Positions 24,201-29,920 of a stretch of DNA of 64,000 bases are shown here, piece after piece. The notes beneath the pieces were generated by a model that did not search any database, had not been told where the DNA came from, and saw only the letters and a list, made by a program, of their open reading frames with translations. Each line of letters starts with the position of its first letter. The stretch's first letter is position 1. Location: the NCBI GenBank assembly GCA_025331565.1, contig JAFREQ010000037.1, positions 2,914,001-2,978,000 of the forward strand. The letters run 5' to 3'. Position numbers and translations under genes: made by a program. The stretch is from Holacanthus passer (Eukaryota; Chordata; Actinopteri; Pomacanthidae).

Positions 24201-24772
24201 AGTCTTGCACATTCAGGCTTGGGTGCTTTCAACCACTATCTTGTGCTTTGTGCTGTTGAGCAGCTTAACTAATAGTTACGAGTCTTGCTCAGGGGCACAT
24301 TTGCAGTGCTGTAACTTGTGACACTGGGGAAAACATTACACAATCAGTTCTCACAGCCCTCACGTGAAGTTCTTGTCACAAGCTAGTTTGACTGGCTGAC
24401 TAAAACATTAGCATCCTGCTCTGTTTTCTGTCTTGACAAACTCATCAATAGCATCATTGCATGTATAATGTGCAACACATTCCAGACAGACTTAACCTTC
24501 TAGTTGTATTTTCTTTCTTGGCTGACGTGTGTGTTCTTCCTCCACAGCTACAGAGCGATCTGGACCAGGAGTACCAGGACAAATTTCGGCGGCTCCCCGT
24601 GGAGATCCAAGAGTTTGTCCAGGACAGCAGCAAGGCCAAGCTTAGTGACGACGGCGTCCACGCAAACCTTGTCACTTCCTCAACAATGGAGAAGCTCAAC
24701 CACAAGGCATCGCAGTCAGAGGACGACACGGAGGAGGGCTCGTCGGAACGAGTCTACGACACGCCCCTTTAG
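1804..24772 (+). CDS. plcb1: Phospholipase C beta 1 (plcb1), 3' two thirds; 20 exons, 799 residues visible
   Basis: PLC-beta enzymes hydrolyse PIP2 to IP3 and diacylglycerol at the inner plasma membrane when activated by Galpha-q. Twenty exons (1804-1978, 3037-3123, 3570-3640, 3951-4047, 4282-4366, 4605-4729, 4971-5125, 5231-5395, 5735-5834, 6074-6178, 6281-6396, 8654-8792, 9320-9373, 9823-10042, 11079-11247, 12432-12508, 12612-12701, 12851-12908, 13119-13205, 24548-24772) join in phase to 2,400 nt. Visible residues 1-145 are the X-Y linker with an acidic run, about 146-265 the Y box, 266-388 the C2 domain, 389-427 the Galpha-q-binding helices, about 492-760 the coiled-coil CTD, and 796-799 the PDZ ligand DTPL. 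PH, EF-hand and X domains lie upstream of the window. The order, the DTPL tail and the lysine-rich nuclear-localisation stretch fit beta 1 better than beta 2, 3 or 4. I cannot say whether this is plcb1 or a teleost-specific duplicate of it. Confidence 0.95.
3037..3123 (+). CDS. plcb1: plcb1 exon: extra 29-residue X-Y linker segment, candidate cassette exon
   Basis: An 87-bp exon with a good acceptor (T-rich tract, acacag) and donor (G|GTGAGT). Both junctions are phase 1, so it can be included or skipped without changing frame. It encodes GSTKEEMADSSQPSEG, then a stretch ending RPQGRKSIG. The mammalian beta 1 linker, as I remember it, passes directly from the preceding exon to the acidic exon. 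Exon status is inferred from splice sites, open frame and phase. Confidence 0.75.
3137..3340. repeat. Diverged tandem duplication, unit about 100 bp
   Basis: Unit 1 (about 3137-3243) and unit 2 (about 3247-3340) share 'cctcaga', 'gggaaatc.ttagt' and a final 'aaaattaatttcctcagtc'. The duplication begins 13 bases after the donor of the preceding exon. Confidence 0.7.
3570..3640 (+). CDS. plcb1: plcb1 exon: acidic X-Y linker
   Basis: Phase 1 to 0. It encodes GEVEAESEDEDDDDDD followed by CKKGSMDE. The acidic run is the hallmark of the PLC-beta X-Y linker, which covers the active site and is thought to be displaced electrostatically at the membrane. Confidence 0.93.
3951..4047 (+). CDS. plcb1: plcb1 exon: linker end, approach to Y box
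   Basis: Phase 0 to 1. It encodes GTAGSEAFATEEMSNLVIYI, then QPVKFNSFEGSK. 'MSNLV.YIQPVKF' is the conserved entry to the Y half of the TIM barrel. Confidence 0.94.
4282..4366 (+). CDS. plcb1: plcb1 exon: Y box, upstream of a U12-type intron
   Basis: Phase 1 to 2. It encodes INRSYQMSSFVETKALEQL, then TKSPVEFVE. The serine pair of 'MSSF' (visible residues 152-153) corresponds to the substrate-contacting serine of the PLC Y box. The exon ends before GTATCCTTT rather than a normal donor, and no ordinary GT donor nearby keeps the protein intact. Confidence 0.93.
4367..4604 (+). other. plcb1: U12-type (minor spliceosome) GT-AG intron
   Basis: The 5' splice site is GTATCCTTT (4367-4375), an exact match to the U12 consensus. 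The branch site TCCTTAAC (4584-4591) also matches exactly and puts the branch adenosine about 14 nt from the CAG acceptor (4602-4604). There is no polypyrimidine tract between branch and acceptor, as expected for this class. The intron is 238 bp, phase 2, and lies inside the Y box. Confidence 0.93.
4605..4729 (+). CDS. plcb1: plcb1 exon: Y-box catalytic core
   Basis: Phase 2 to 1. It encodes YNKLQLSRIYPKGTRVDSSN, then a tryptophan- and cysteine-containing WNAGCQLVALNFQTI. Arg180 and Tyr182 of the visible protein (in SRIYP) match the substrate-binding Arg and Tyr of PLC Y boxes (known from PLC-delta 1). All are intact, so the enzyme looks catalytically competent in this half. Confidence 0.95.
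4971..5125 (+). CDS. plcb1: plcb1 exon: end of Y box
   Basis: Phase 1 to 0. It encodes DLSMQLNLGMYEYNGKCGY, LKPEFMRRPDKHFDPF and VDGIVANTLSVK. 'GYRLKPEFMR' is the invariant end of the PLC barrel. Confidence 0.95.
5231..5395 (+). CDS. plcb1: plcb1 exon: C2 domain, first half
   Basis: Phase 0 to 0, 55 codons. It encodes IISGQFLSDKKVGTYVEIDM, then FGLPVDTKRKAF and NAINPVWEEEAIVFKK. This is the start of the type II C2 domain, which in PLC-beta packs on the barrel and is contacted by Galpha-q. The preceding intron is only 105 bp and pyrimidine-rich. Confidence 0.95.
5735..5834 (+). CDS. plcb1: plcb1 exon: C2 domain, middle
   Basis: Phase 0 to 1. It encodes VVLPTLASLRIAVFEEGGKF, then IGHRIIPVSAIRP. 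Donor is G|GTAACA. Confidence 0.95.
5936..5953. repeat. (TAGA)n microsatellite
   Basis: Short run of about four tetranucleotide copies in the intron between C2 exons. Confidence 0.7.
6074..6178 (+). CDS. plcb1: plcb1 exon: C2 domain, end
   Basis: Phase 1 to 1. It encodes GYHYISLRNEKNQSLTLPAL, then FVYVEVKDYVPDTFA. The last part (EVKDYVPDTFAD) is the conserved hinge from C2 to the Galpha-q-binding helices. Confidence 0.95.
6281..6396 (+). CDS. plcb1: plcb1 exon: Galpha-q-binding helix-turn-helix
   Basis: Phase 1 to 0. It encodes [20 protein letters not shown], then NQLAALTLEE and an acidic end. The 'LSNPI.YV.LMEQRA.QLAAL' block is the primary Galpha-q docking element of PLC-beta isoforms. 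An alternative donor-like GGTGAC at 6385-6390 is not used, because only the end at 6396 keeps phase with the next exon. Confidence 0.94.
6397..8653 (+). other. plcb1: plcb1 intron, 2.26 kb
   Basis: I see no exon-like sequence or clear repeat in this intron. Its acceptor at 8651-8653 follows a weak, purine-interrupted tract (catgtgacggacag), so recognition of the next exon may depend on other signals. Confidence 0.7.
8654..8792 (+). CDS. plcb1: plcb1 exon: variable linker after Galpha-q site
   Basis: Phase 0 to 1. It encodes VEAGSDAPSESKVDQRVTLP, AENGLSHTPIIAPKPPSL and GHQPQSA. This is a low-complexity proline/serine linker. 'AENG..HT..L.PKPPS' still matches the mammalian beta 1 linker as I recall it, supporting beta 1 identity. 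Confidence 0.9.
9320..9373 (+). CDS. plcb1: plcb1 exon: linker to coiled-coil CTD
   Basis: An 18-codon exon, phase 1 to 1, encoding GSLKPAVKTEDIIQSVLT. 'KTED.IQSVLT' immediately precedes the CTD in PLC-beta 1. Confidence 0.92.
9823..10042 (+). CDS. plcb1: plcb1 exon: CTD coiled coil, first part
   Basis: Phase 1 to 2. It encodes ELEAQTLEELKQQKGFVREQ, LVRKHHRKTSELIKEHT and HKRDGKK. This is the start of the basic antiparallel coiled coil that binds membranes and Galpha-q. The end at 10042 (AG|GTAGGT) is required for phase. A stronger-looking donor (ACG|GTAAGA) lies 10 bases upstream and would cause a frameshift. Confidence 0.92.
10043..11078 (+). other. plcb1: plcb1 intron, about 1 kb
   Basis: No exon or recognised repeat is seen, apart from a short (GT)n at 11040-11056 next to the acceptor tract. 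Confidence 0.7.
11079..11247 (+). CDS. plcb1: plcb1 exon: CTD coiled coil with Gln run
   Basis: Phase 2 to 0. It encodes SRSEHSLSTLDQELCDLD, a glutamine run after AELKE, then LLALRQEQYYSEKYQKREH. 'LRQEQYYSEKYQKREHIK' is highly conserved in beta 1. Confidence 0.95.
11641..11715 (+). repeat. Fragment of a dispersed fish repeat, plus orientation
   Basis: It carries 'ttccaaaacagttggga' and 'tgcaatcatttgcaaac', matching the minus-strand fragment at 525-590. It looks like one end of a common fish non-autonomous DNA transposon. Family membership is from memory. Confidence 0.5.
12432..12508 (+). CDS. plcb1: plcb1 exon: CTD coiled coil
   Basis: Phase 0 to 2. It encodes LVEKLTTIAEECQSVQLKKL, then RDICEK. 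Matches the beta 1 'EECQ..QLKKL..ICEK' segment. Confidence 0.94.
12612..12701 (+). CDS. plcb1: plcb1 exon: CTD lysine-rich nuclear-localisation region
   Basis: Phase 2 to 2. It encodes EKKDLKKKMDKKRQEKINEA, then KSKDKNVTEE. In mammalian PLC-beta 1 this lysine cluster is the reported nuclear-localisation signal and also contributes to membrane and Galpha-q binding. The preceding intron is only 103 bp. Confidence 0.95.
12851..12908 (+). CDS. plcb1: plcb1 exon: CTD coiled coil
   Basis: Phase 2 to 0. It encodes EKLEINRSFVSEVVQYIKR. 'EVVQYIKR' is invariant in PLC-beta 1. Confidence 0.93.
13119..13205 (+). CDS. plcb1: plcb1 exon: CTD coiled coil, last exon shared by C-terminal isoforms
   Basis: Phase 0 to 0. 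It encodes LEDAQSKRQERLLEKHKDIR, then QQILDEKPK. In mammals the beta 1a and 1b proteins diverge right after 'LDEKPK', so the 11.3-kb intron that follows is where an alternative 3' exon would sit. Confidence 0.94.
15440..15800. other. Complex, non-repetitive block; possible conserved non-coding element
   Basis: A 360-base block free of microsatellites with several AT-rich transcription-factor-like words and balanced composition. It carries a 153-codon open frame (15352-15813) that resembles no protein I know and begins with a low-complexity Phe/Leu run, so I do not call it coding. Confidence 0.25.
16841..16866. repeat. (TG)n microsatellite
   Basis: About 13 dinucleotide copies in the plcb1 last intron. 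Confidence 0.9.
18372..18401. repeat. (AC)n microsatellite
   Basis: About 15 dinucleotide copies. Confidence 0.9.
19599..19641. repeat. (CA)n microsatellite
   Basis: About 21 dinucleotide copies. A shorter CA run lies nearby at 19798-19826. Confidence 0.92.
20344..20384. repeat. (AC)n microsatellite abutting duplicated block B1
   Basis: About 20 dinucleotide copies. The run ends exactly where the 381-bp duplicated block begins. Confidence 0.92.
20385..20765. repeat. Duplicated block B, copy 1 (381 bp)
   Basis: It aligns without gaps to 23171-23551. My hand count finds about 17 mismatches in 381, about 95% identity. No terminal inverted repeats, poly-A tail or tRNA-like head is visible, so it does not look like a standard SINE or MITE. 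Confidence 0.9.
21021..21058. repeat. (CA)n microsatellite
   Basis: About 18 to 19 dinucleotide copies. Confidence 0.92.
21221..21267. repeat. (GA)n microsatellite
   Basis: About 23 GA copies following a purine-rich GAAA/GGAA stretch from about 21188. It is purely purine on this strand over almost 80 bases. Confidence 0.92.
22260..22760. promoter_or_regulatory. Candidate conserved non-coding element / enhancer
   Basis: About 500 bases with almost no simple repeats (one GT run near 22369), rich in homeobox-like ATTA/TAAT words. It includes 'tattaattgaagg', 'tttaattactgctc' and 'cagcaattattggctcac'. This texture is typical of vertebrate developmental enhancers. Conservation cannot be shown from one sequence. 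Confidence 0.3.
22824..22922 (+). CDS. Candidate alternative 3' exon of plcb1 (b-type C-terminus), speculative
   Basis: After a strong pyrimidine tract and CAG (22821-22823), a phase-0 continuation from the preceding exon reads 32 codons to TAA (22920-22922). AATAAA follows at 22930-22935. The tail starts GGEGVCSTRM. The mammalian beta 1b-specific tail is also, as I recall, 32 residues and begins Gly-Glu-Gly, but I see no similarity beyond that. A donor-like AAG|GTATCT at 22888 would instead make a 64-bp internal exon. Splicing here is inference. Confidence 0.25.
   Translation, partial: GGEGVCSTRMRRGSWSTSVDQGICSVLNVSLL
22999..23170. repeat. Duplicated block A, copy 1 (172 bp)
   Basis: Aligns without gaps to 23556-23727, about 20 mismatches by hand count (about 88% identity). 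It directly abuts block B copy 2. Confidence 0.85.
23171..23551. repeat. Duplicated block B, copy 2 (381 bp)
   Basis: Second copy of 20385-20765, in the same orientation and flanked on both sides by block A copies. Confidence 0.9.
23556..23727. repeat. Duplicated block A, copy 2 (172 bp)
   Basis: Second copy of 22999-23170, starting 5 bases after block B ends. Confidence 0.85.
24548..24772 (+). CDS. plcb1: plcb1 terminal coding exon: end of CTD and PDZ ligand
   Basis: Acceptor tccacag. 75 codons including TAG (24770-24772). It encodes LQSDLDQEYQDKFRRLPVEI, a poorly conserved acidic/serine tail, then ERVYDTPL. DTPL fits a class I PDZ-binding motif (S/T-X-L). It corresponds to the last exon of mammalian beta 1a, where about 75 residues are specific to that isoform. 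Confidence 0.96.
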   Translation, partial: LQSDLDQEYQDKFRRLPVEIQEFVQDSSKAKLSDDGVHANLVTSSTMEKLNHKASQSEDDTEEGSSERVYDTPL

Positions 24773-24984
24773 AGATTCAACCTGGGCGCTTTGCTTCACA
24801 CTGGGACACTGATTGGTGGATGTGTTTGTGACCACAGATCTAGGATGAGACTGACCCAACTTTGGTCCTAATTTTAACCAATGGGAGGTTTAACCAATGG
24901 GAGGATTAGATCAAATCTGAGCCTGAATTGGTGAGTAGAGGTCCTCTCTGCGTAGAGTGCAGTCTTGTCTGGAAAACCGTTTCA

Positions 24985-24992
24985 TGTAAATA
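24985..24992 (+). promoter_or_regulatory. Pumilio response element in plcb1 3' UTR
   Basis: TGTAAATA matches the UGUAHAUA consensus. Such an 8-mer can occur by chance in 2 kb. Confidence 0.4.
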
Positions 24993-26711
24993 GTAACCTT
25001 TTGTGTATTTATATGTTCCCTTTATGTTGTCGTCTCTTTCGGTACGGCCACAGGATGTTACAAAGCACTAACTATTTGCAGGAAATAACTTACTTGAACT
25101 ATTGCACAGAGAGACAGTAGTTTCTTTTTATTATTTTTTATTATCATGATGTTGACAGTTGTGGTGGTCAGTGAGGTGTGTGGTGCCAAGGTTTTGAGTT
25201 CACTTACAGTGGACGTTGTCATTTAAGTGGAGTCAACTCGTACTGTAAAGAAACCACTGCATATTCAGCCTTTAAAAGCTTCCATCTTTATAAGATTTAG
25301 ATTCACCCTTACATATTTGCACTGAAGGCTCACTACGTAATGATGTAACTCTTTTACTTTAACCCAGAGGCACTGGTGGCTTGCTGGTTCTCGATATTTG
25401 TTCTCACAGAACTAAGCCTATGTGTTGCTGCTACTTTGTTTTAAAACCCGTCATTTTTTTTAACCATTATTTGGTTTGTATGATATTTGGCATGGTAATA
25501 TTATGCAGTGCTCTGTCATTCTTTATTTTGTTCGGCTAGTTTTTAACAAGTTTTGCGAGAGGAAGAGGGGAAGTGAAGGGAAAGTGCGGTGTACAGTATC
25601 TGCATGTATTTGAACAACTGTAAATGTTACAGTAGCTCTGTAGCAGAGATGTTTATTAAATGTAAATCTATTTTCTCTGAAACATTTAAACTCAACCTGC
25701 AAAACGGTGTGGAGCCAGTGTGGCCGGATGCGTCACTGTGGCGTAAGCTGAACAGGGCCGTTAAAATAAGTAACACACCCTTTTCTTGGTTCAAGTTAAC
25801 AGGGTGCACGTGGTTTTCTTAACCTTTGCCCCCTTAAACTAAAACAGTCAAACCAGGATATTCAAACAGAAGAAAAGGATCCTGCTGTAGTTTTATAGAA
25901 ACGTCCTTCCTCTTGACTGGTTCATTGTGTACCTGCAGGGAAATGTGTGTGCAGTTCCCCAGTACACAGAGCAGATGCCCGGGACCACAGAAAATTATAC
26001 CCACTGGCATTATTCTCAAATTCACCCACAATTGGTAGCTGTAGTTTGAAGTGGGGGAAATAGTCCAGTTATGTGTGAACAGACCCACGAGTTTATATCC
26101 ATCGAACACCAGCCTGAACAAGATCTAAGGAGTAACCGGACTATTTCCTCTTTAACTAGTAAACTGTGCCCATTCAGGAAGTGTTTTTGACTTCCTAACT
26201 GTCCAGTGCCATTTAACTCACGGGTCATTTGATATCAGATCACATTTCAGCTGGGAAAAAAAAAAAAAAGTTGAAAGTGAAGGATTACCCGACATGTAAG
26301 TACAAACTACTTTTTAAAACGACGATATTGATGTGAGAGTCCTGTGCCTTTGAATAGGTTTGCCTTGTTTGATGTTGAATGTGTGAAATGCATCATTGTT
26401 TAAATTGCCATTATATTATATTATATGAAGCTGTCTGATATTGAATAGACCGTGTGCACTTTTAAGTACAGTACCACTACTGAGTAATGCTTGTGATGAG
26501 CAGTATTTGACATGTGTCTCATACGAAATGCGAGACATCCTTCTTTTTTGTCTTGAACCACTTTATTTAACAGCCCCCCCCGCCCCCTCCCTTCTCATCA
26601 ACTTACGTGTATGCACTCTGGAAATGTAAATGTATGTATGACATAAAGGATAAAACATGAAGTTGATAACAAAAAAATATATAGTGTAAAGGGAAATTTG
26701 CCTGTAATTAA

Positions 26712-26717
26712 AATAAA
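26712..26717 (+). terminator. plcb1: plcb1 polyadenylation signal
   Basis: AATAAA followed about 30 bases later by a GT/T-rich element (gttgtgtgtcttttgatttgtc), the normal downstream signal. Confidence 0.75.
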
Positions 26718-26735
26718 TGTGGCTATTATTGTACT

Positions 26736-29470
26736 TTGATGGAGTGGAGTTGTGTGTCTTTTGATTTGTCATTGCTCGACCTAAAATTGTGTTTGTGGTG
26801 TTGTGTGTGTTCAATTTTATTTTACATCTTAAACCTTTATGTCTGTGTATGTGATTATGTTTGAAAATGACTGTTCCTGCATCACTTTATGGTCTTTATT
26901 TTCATCACCCCGTTGTATTCAATTATCAAACATTTCCTCAGTAGATCGATTGTCTTATCTTTTTATGTTTCATCCAGTCCTCGATTGTGGGTTGTGTTTG
27001 CATTTTGTTTGCCCTAAAATTTGTCACTTGTCATCGTCTTGTCATGCTTCATTGTTTTACTTGAAATAGAGATTTCAATGTCAGCTCCCAGTCTTTGTAA
27101 CAGGGCAAAGAGTGGATAATAATGGTGGAGAAACAGAGTAAAATACAATAGAGAAGTTGTGAAACAATGATCCAAACCCAACTATAGAGTGTGTTTGGCA
27201 GCATCTGTGGGGCGACTGAGCATGTGTGTACCGTATGTATGTAGGCGAGTGTATATGTATGGTATGTATGTCACATTCAGGGGCAGGAGGAAGCGGGGGA
27301 AAGCCTTGATGACCTACTTCCTATCATCTCCTTGGTAACAGTATCTTTGAAATAACCCTAAGAGGAACATGAATTCGAGCACTTCTCTGATGGAGTGAGA
27401 AGCACTGAAATCACACAGAATTGTTAGTATTGATTTCTACACTTTGATCGCAATGCACTAAATAGTGTGGCCTGACAATGCAAGAACACTTTAACCGAAC
27501 AAGTGAGAATACACCATATGTGCACATGCATGTACATGTTTGTGGGCATGTTTGTATCACACATCCTGCTGAAGTCAAAGGAATCGCTTTATTTTGGCTC
27601 CAGTCTGTGAAGGAGAATATTACAGTGTGCACAGAGTATGTCTGCGGCAACTGTTTTCCTTTGAGCATGACCAGTGATAACACATATTTAATCTTCCACA
27701 CATTTTCAAACAAAGCTTGTTACTCATTGTGTGAGTGTTGGTGGCATGGGCCTGTTGTTTTCTGTGTAAAAGCATACTATGTCCTTGTAGCCATGTGTGC
27801 GTGTGTCCTCGCAGCTTGCGCCCGCATGTGCTTCAGAGTGTGATTTTTCAGCTGTGTGTAGTTGTGAGTGCTGCTGGTGTGTGTGTGTGTGTGTGTGCGT
27901 GTGCTTTCCAGACTACATAAACACTGTGTCCTTCTCGGTCTCAGCTCCTCAACAGAATCCCAAAAGGCAACAGGAGATAAGACAAGCCTGCTCCCCCATA
28001 ACAAGCACTGTGACCATTCAGAGGCCTCCATGCATAACGGCAGCTAGGAAGTGAGCTAATTAACCCCGAGTTCAGGACGGAAGGAGGGTGGCTTTTTAAT
28101 AAGATTCTCTGGGTTATATAAACAGTGACGCCCTTCCAAACTCCCAGGAATATTATCACCCTGCGTCTGTCCATCTGCTGCAGGTATGAGGAGGAGGAGG
28201 AGGTGTCCTGTAACTGGGCTTTAATGAGGCACACCAGGGCAGCAGAAGAGGAGAGGACCACAGGGTGCTGCTGGGAAGGTACAGCAAGCAGACACACACA
28301 TATGCAGATAGACACGTTAACGCAGGAAGACATGAAGTAACTTGCTGTAGTGCTACTGGAAAGAGTCTTTACTGACTTCACCTTGAGTCCTTGGCCTTAA
28401 ATCTAATCCGAGCCTTTTCCACCTTGCATTAAATATCCTAATGTAAACCTAATCCAGTCTTAATCCTATACTCTAAAGTCATGCTAGCATTCCAACCTCA
28501 CCTCTTTAATCTATTCTGAATCCAGTTCTGATTGTAATTCTGCTATCCATAAGGCCGTGACCTAAAACCTACAATGTCCTCTATAGAGGGATGAGTAAAG
28601 CATCACATCTGTTTTAGACAATTTAGTCTTCACATGTGCAGAAATGCAAGATCATGCATCATATTAGAGGGATTTACCTTCTAAAGTTACAGCAGGTTCA
28701 GCCTTCTCTTGTGTTCTGTGGCTCAGGAGTGGGGATACAATAAATCCATCATGCAGTGATTGACATTTAAAGAGGCGCTCCGCTGATGATGTCATGAGGG
28801 TTATTTTGCTTCATTGATGTCATCGGGGTGATTTCGGGTCGATGTGGCGGCTGCACATTTTTAACACAAAGCCTGCGTCACACATTAGGAGCATTGAGTT
28901 TGAAATACGTGGGCTTTGACCTGGCGGGGGGAGGGGGCTAATGATTCACGCTGTTGATTTGCATTATGGGAATTGTAGGATCCAGTGTTTTTGAAACTGA
29001 AGGTTGGGATATCTCTGCCTCTGCTGCATTTATTTTGACTATCCTTTTTACAAAGTCTCTCGACTTTATGGATGAACAATACAAAATTTTTGAAATAGCC
29101 CTTTAAAGAATTTGCTGCATGTTTCTCAAACTAAAGCCTCCAAAGATGATTATTTTTCCATTTTACACAGGCAGTTGCGTTTCCATCTTGTCTAATCTAT
29201 CACACAAAAGTTATACAGCAAGTAAGAAAAAAAAATCCTCAACCTATAACTTAATTGTGATTCAGTTTGACATAATTCTGTTTATGAATTAATATCATAA
29301 ACATTCATTCCTGCACAAAAAGATTATAGAACTATTTCATATACAAACTTTTTTCTGCATCACTGCAATATGACTAATATTAGATGAAATTATGTCATTG
29401 ATAGTAATAAAATAAAGTGCAGTGAACCCACTAGTGAGCACCTGTGAGTCACACACACACACATAGTAGC
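26736..29470. other. Intergenic spacer between plcb1 and plcb4
   Basis: About 2.7 kb. I see GT runs (near 27880-27902), no coding exon on either strand, no RNA gene and no recognised transposon. Confidence 0.65.
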
Positions 29471-29473
29471 CTC

Positions 29474-29600
29474 TATATGAAAAACAGAGCAGCATTACAG
29501 TGACTTTACAAAGGAGGAGGAGGTGGAGGAGGAGGAGGAAGAGGAGGGGGGCAGTGTTTGTCTTTATCAACGCATGGCGGTCTCAGCAGTCAGCTGTTAG
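29474..29600 (+). promoter_or_regulatory. Probable plcb4 promoter area
   Basis: A TATA-like 'ctatatgaaa' (29472-29481) precedes a GGA-rich purine tract (29512-29550). The first exon's 5' end should lie nearby, but no start site can be fixed. A short open frame ATG-TAG at 29574-29600 (9 codons) could be an upstream ORF if transcription begins upstream of it. Confidence 0.3.
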
Positions 29601-29817
29601 AGGAGCAGGGAGGAGCTGGATGTGCTTCTGCTGGATGACTCACTCTCCTCACACTCATTCACTCGTTTGAGAGAAGAGAGAGAGAGAGAGAGGGGCTCCT
29701 GATCCAGGCGCATCGGGGGCCGTTCAGTCTCCACTGGAGGGCGAGTGGAAGCCTGCGAGAGCCAGCAGACGGTCGGAGGGAGACGGGACAGCAGCTGGAA
29801 GACACACACAGACAGAG

Positions 29818-29853
<36 letters not shown>

Positions 29854-29920
29854 CCGGACTCTGCAGAGCATCATCTCTTTGCACCGCTGGATTAAACCCG
29901 ACTCCCAACAGCGAAATCAC
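29600..29920 (+). other. plcb4: plcb4 first exon, untranslated (5' end approximate)
   Basis: GA- and CA-rich leader-like sequence ending in a strong donor, AAATCAC|GTAAGAAG (29921). It is followed by a CpG-rich stretch up to about 30380, as expected at a promoter. The link to the coding exon at 60779 is inferred from order and orientation. Confidence 0.5.
29827..29853. repeat. (GA)n microsatellite in probable 5' UTR
   Basis: About 13 GA copies just upstream of the first-exon donor. A second GA run is at 29672-29693. Confidence 0.9.

Larger units (their letters stand above)
13206..24547 (+). other. plcb1: plcb1 last intron, 11.3 kb
   Basis: Much the longest plcb1 intron in the window. It holds no exon required by the main transcript. 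Contents listed separately are a microsatellite field (18.3-21.3 kb), nested segment duplications (20.4-20.8 and 23.0-23.7 kb), conserved-element-like blocks and one candidate alternative exon at 22824. Between 13206 and 18370, outside 15440-15800, I see only short GT runs and no recognisable repeat. Confidence 0.85.
24773..26735 (+). other. plcb1: plcb1 3' untranslated region
   Basis: It follows the TAG stop directly and ends near the polyadenylation signal at 26712, about 1.96 kb. It contains a tandem 'ttaaccaatgggagg' pair (24874-24905), one Pumilio-type TGTAAATA (24985-24992), several T-rich runs, an upstream ATTAAA (25655-25660) that could give a shorter form, and an A14 run near 26258 that could cause internal priming. 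Confidence 0.75.

Noticed and set aside
28125..28381. Overlapping frames on both strands in the intergenic spacer
   Set aside because: Translations are compositional (Glu or Ser runs from GGA repeats) with no family resemblance.
26736..29470. Possible separate gene between plcb1 and plcb4
   Set aside because: No frame on either strand shows a domain, conserved motif or plausible exon chain.
29337..29874. Minus-strand frames rich in Ser-Leu and Leu-Leu runs near the plcb4 first exon
   Set aside because: Produced by reverse-strand reading of GA and GGA repeats.
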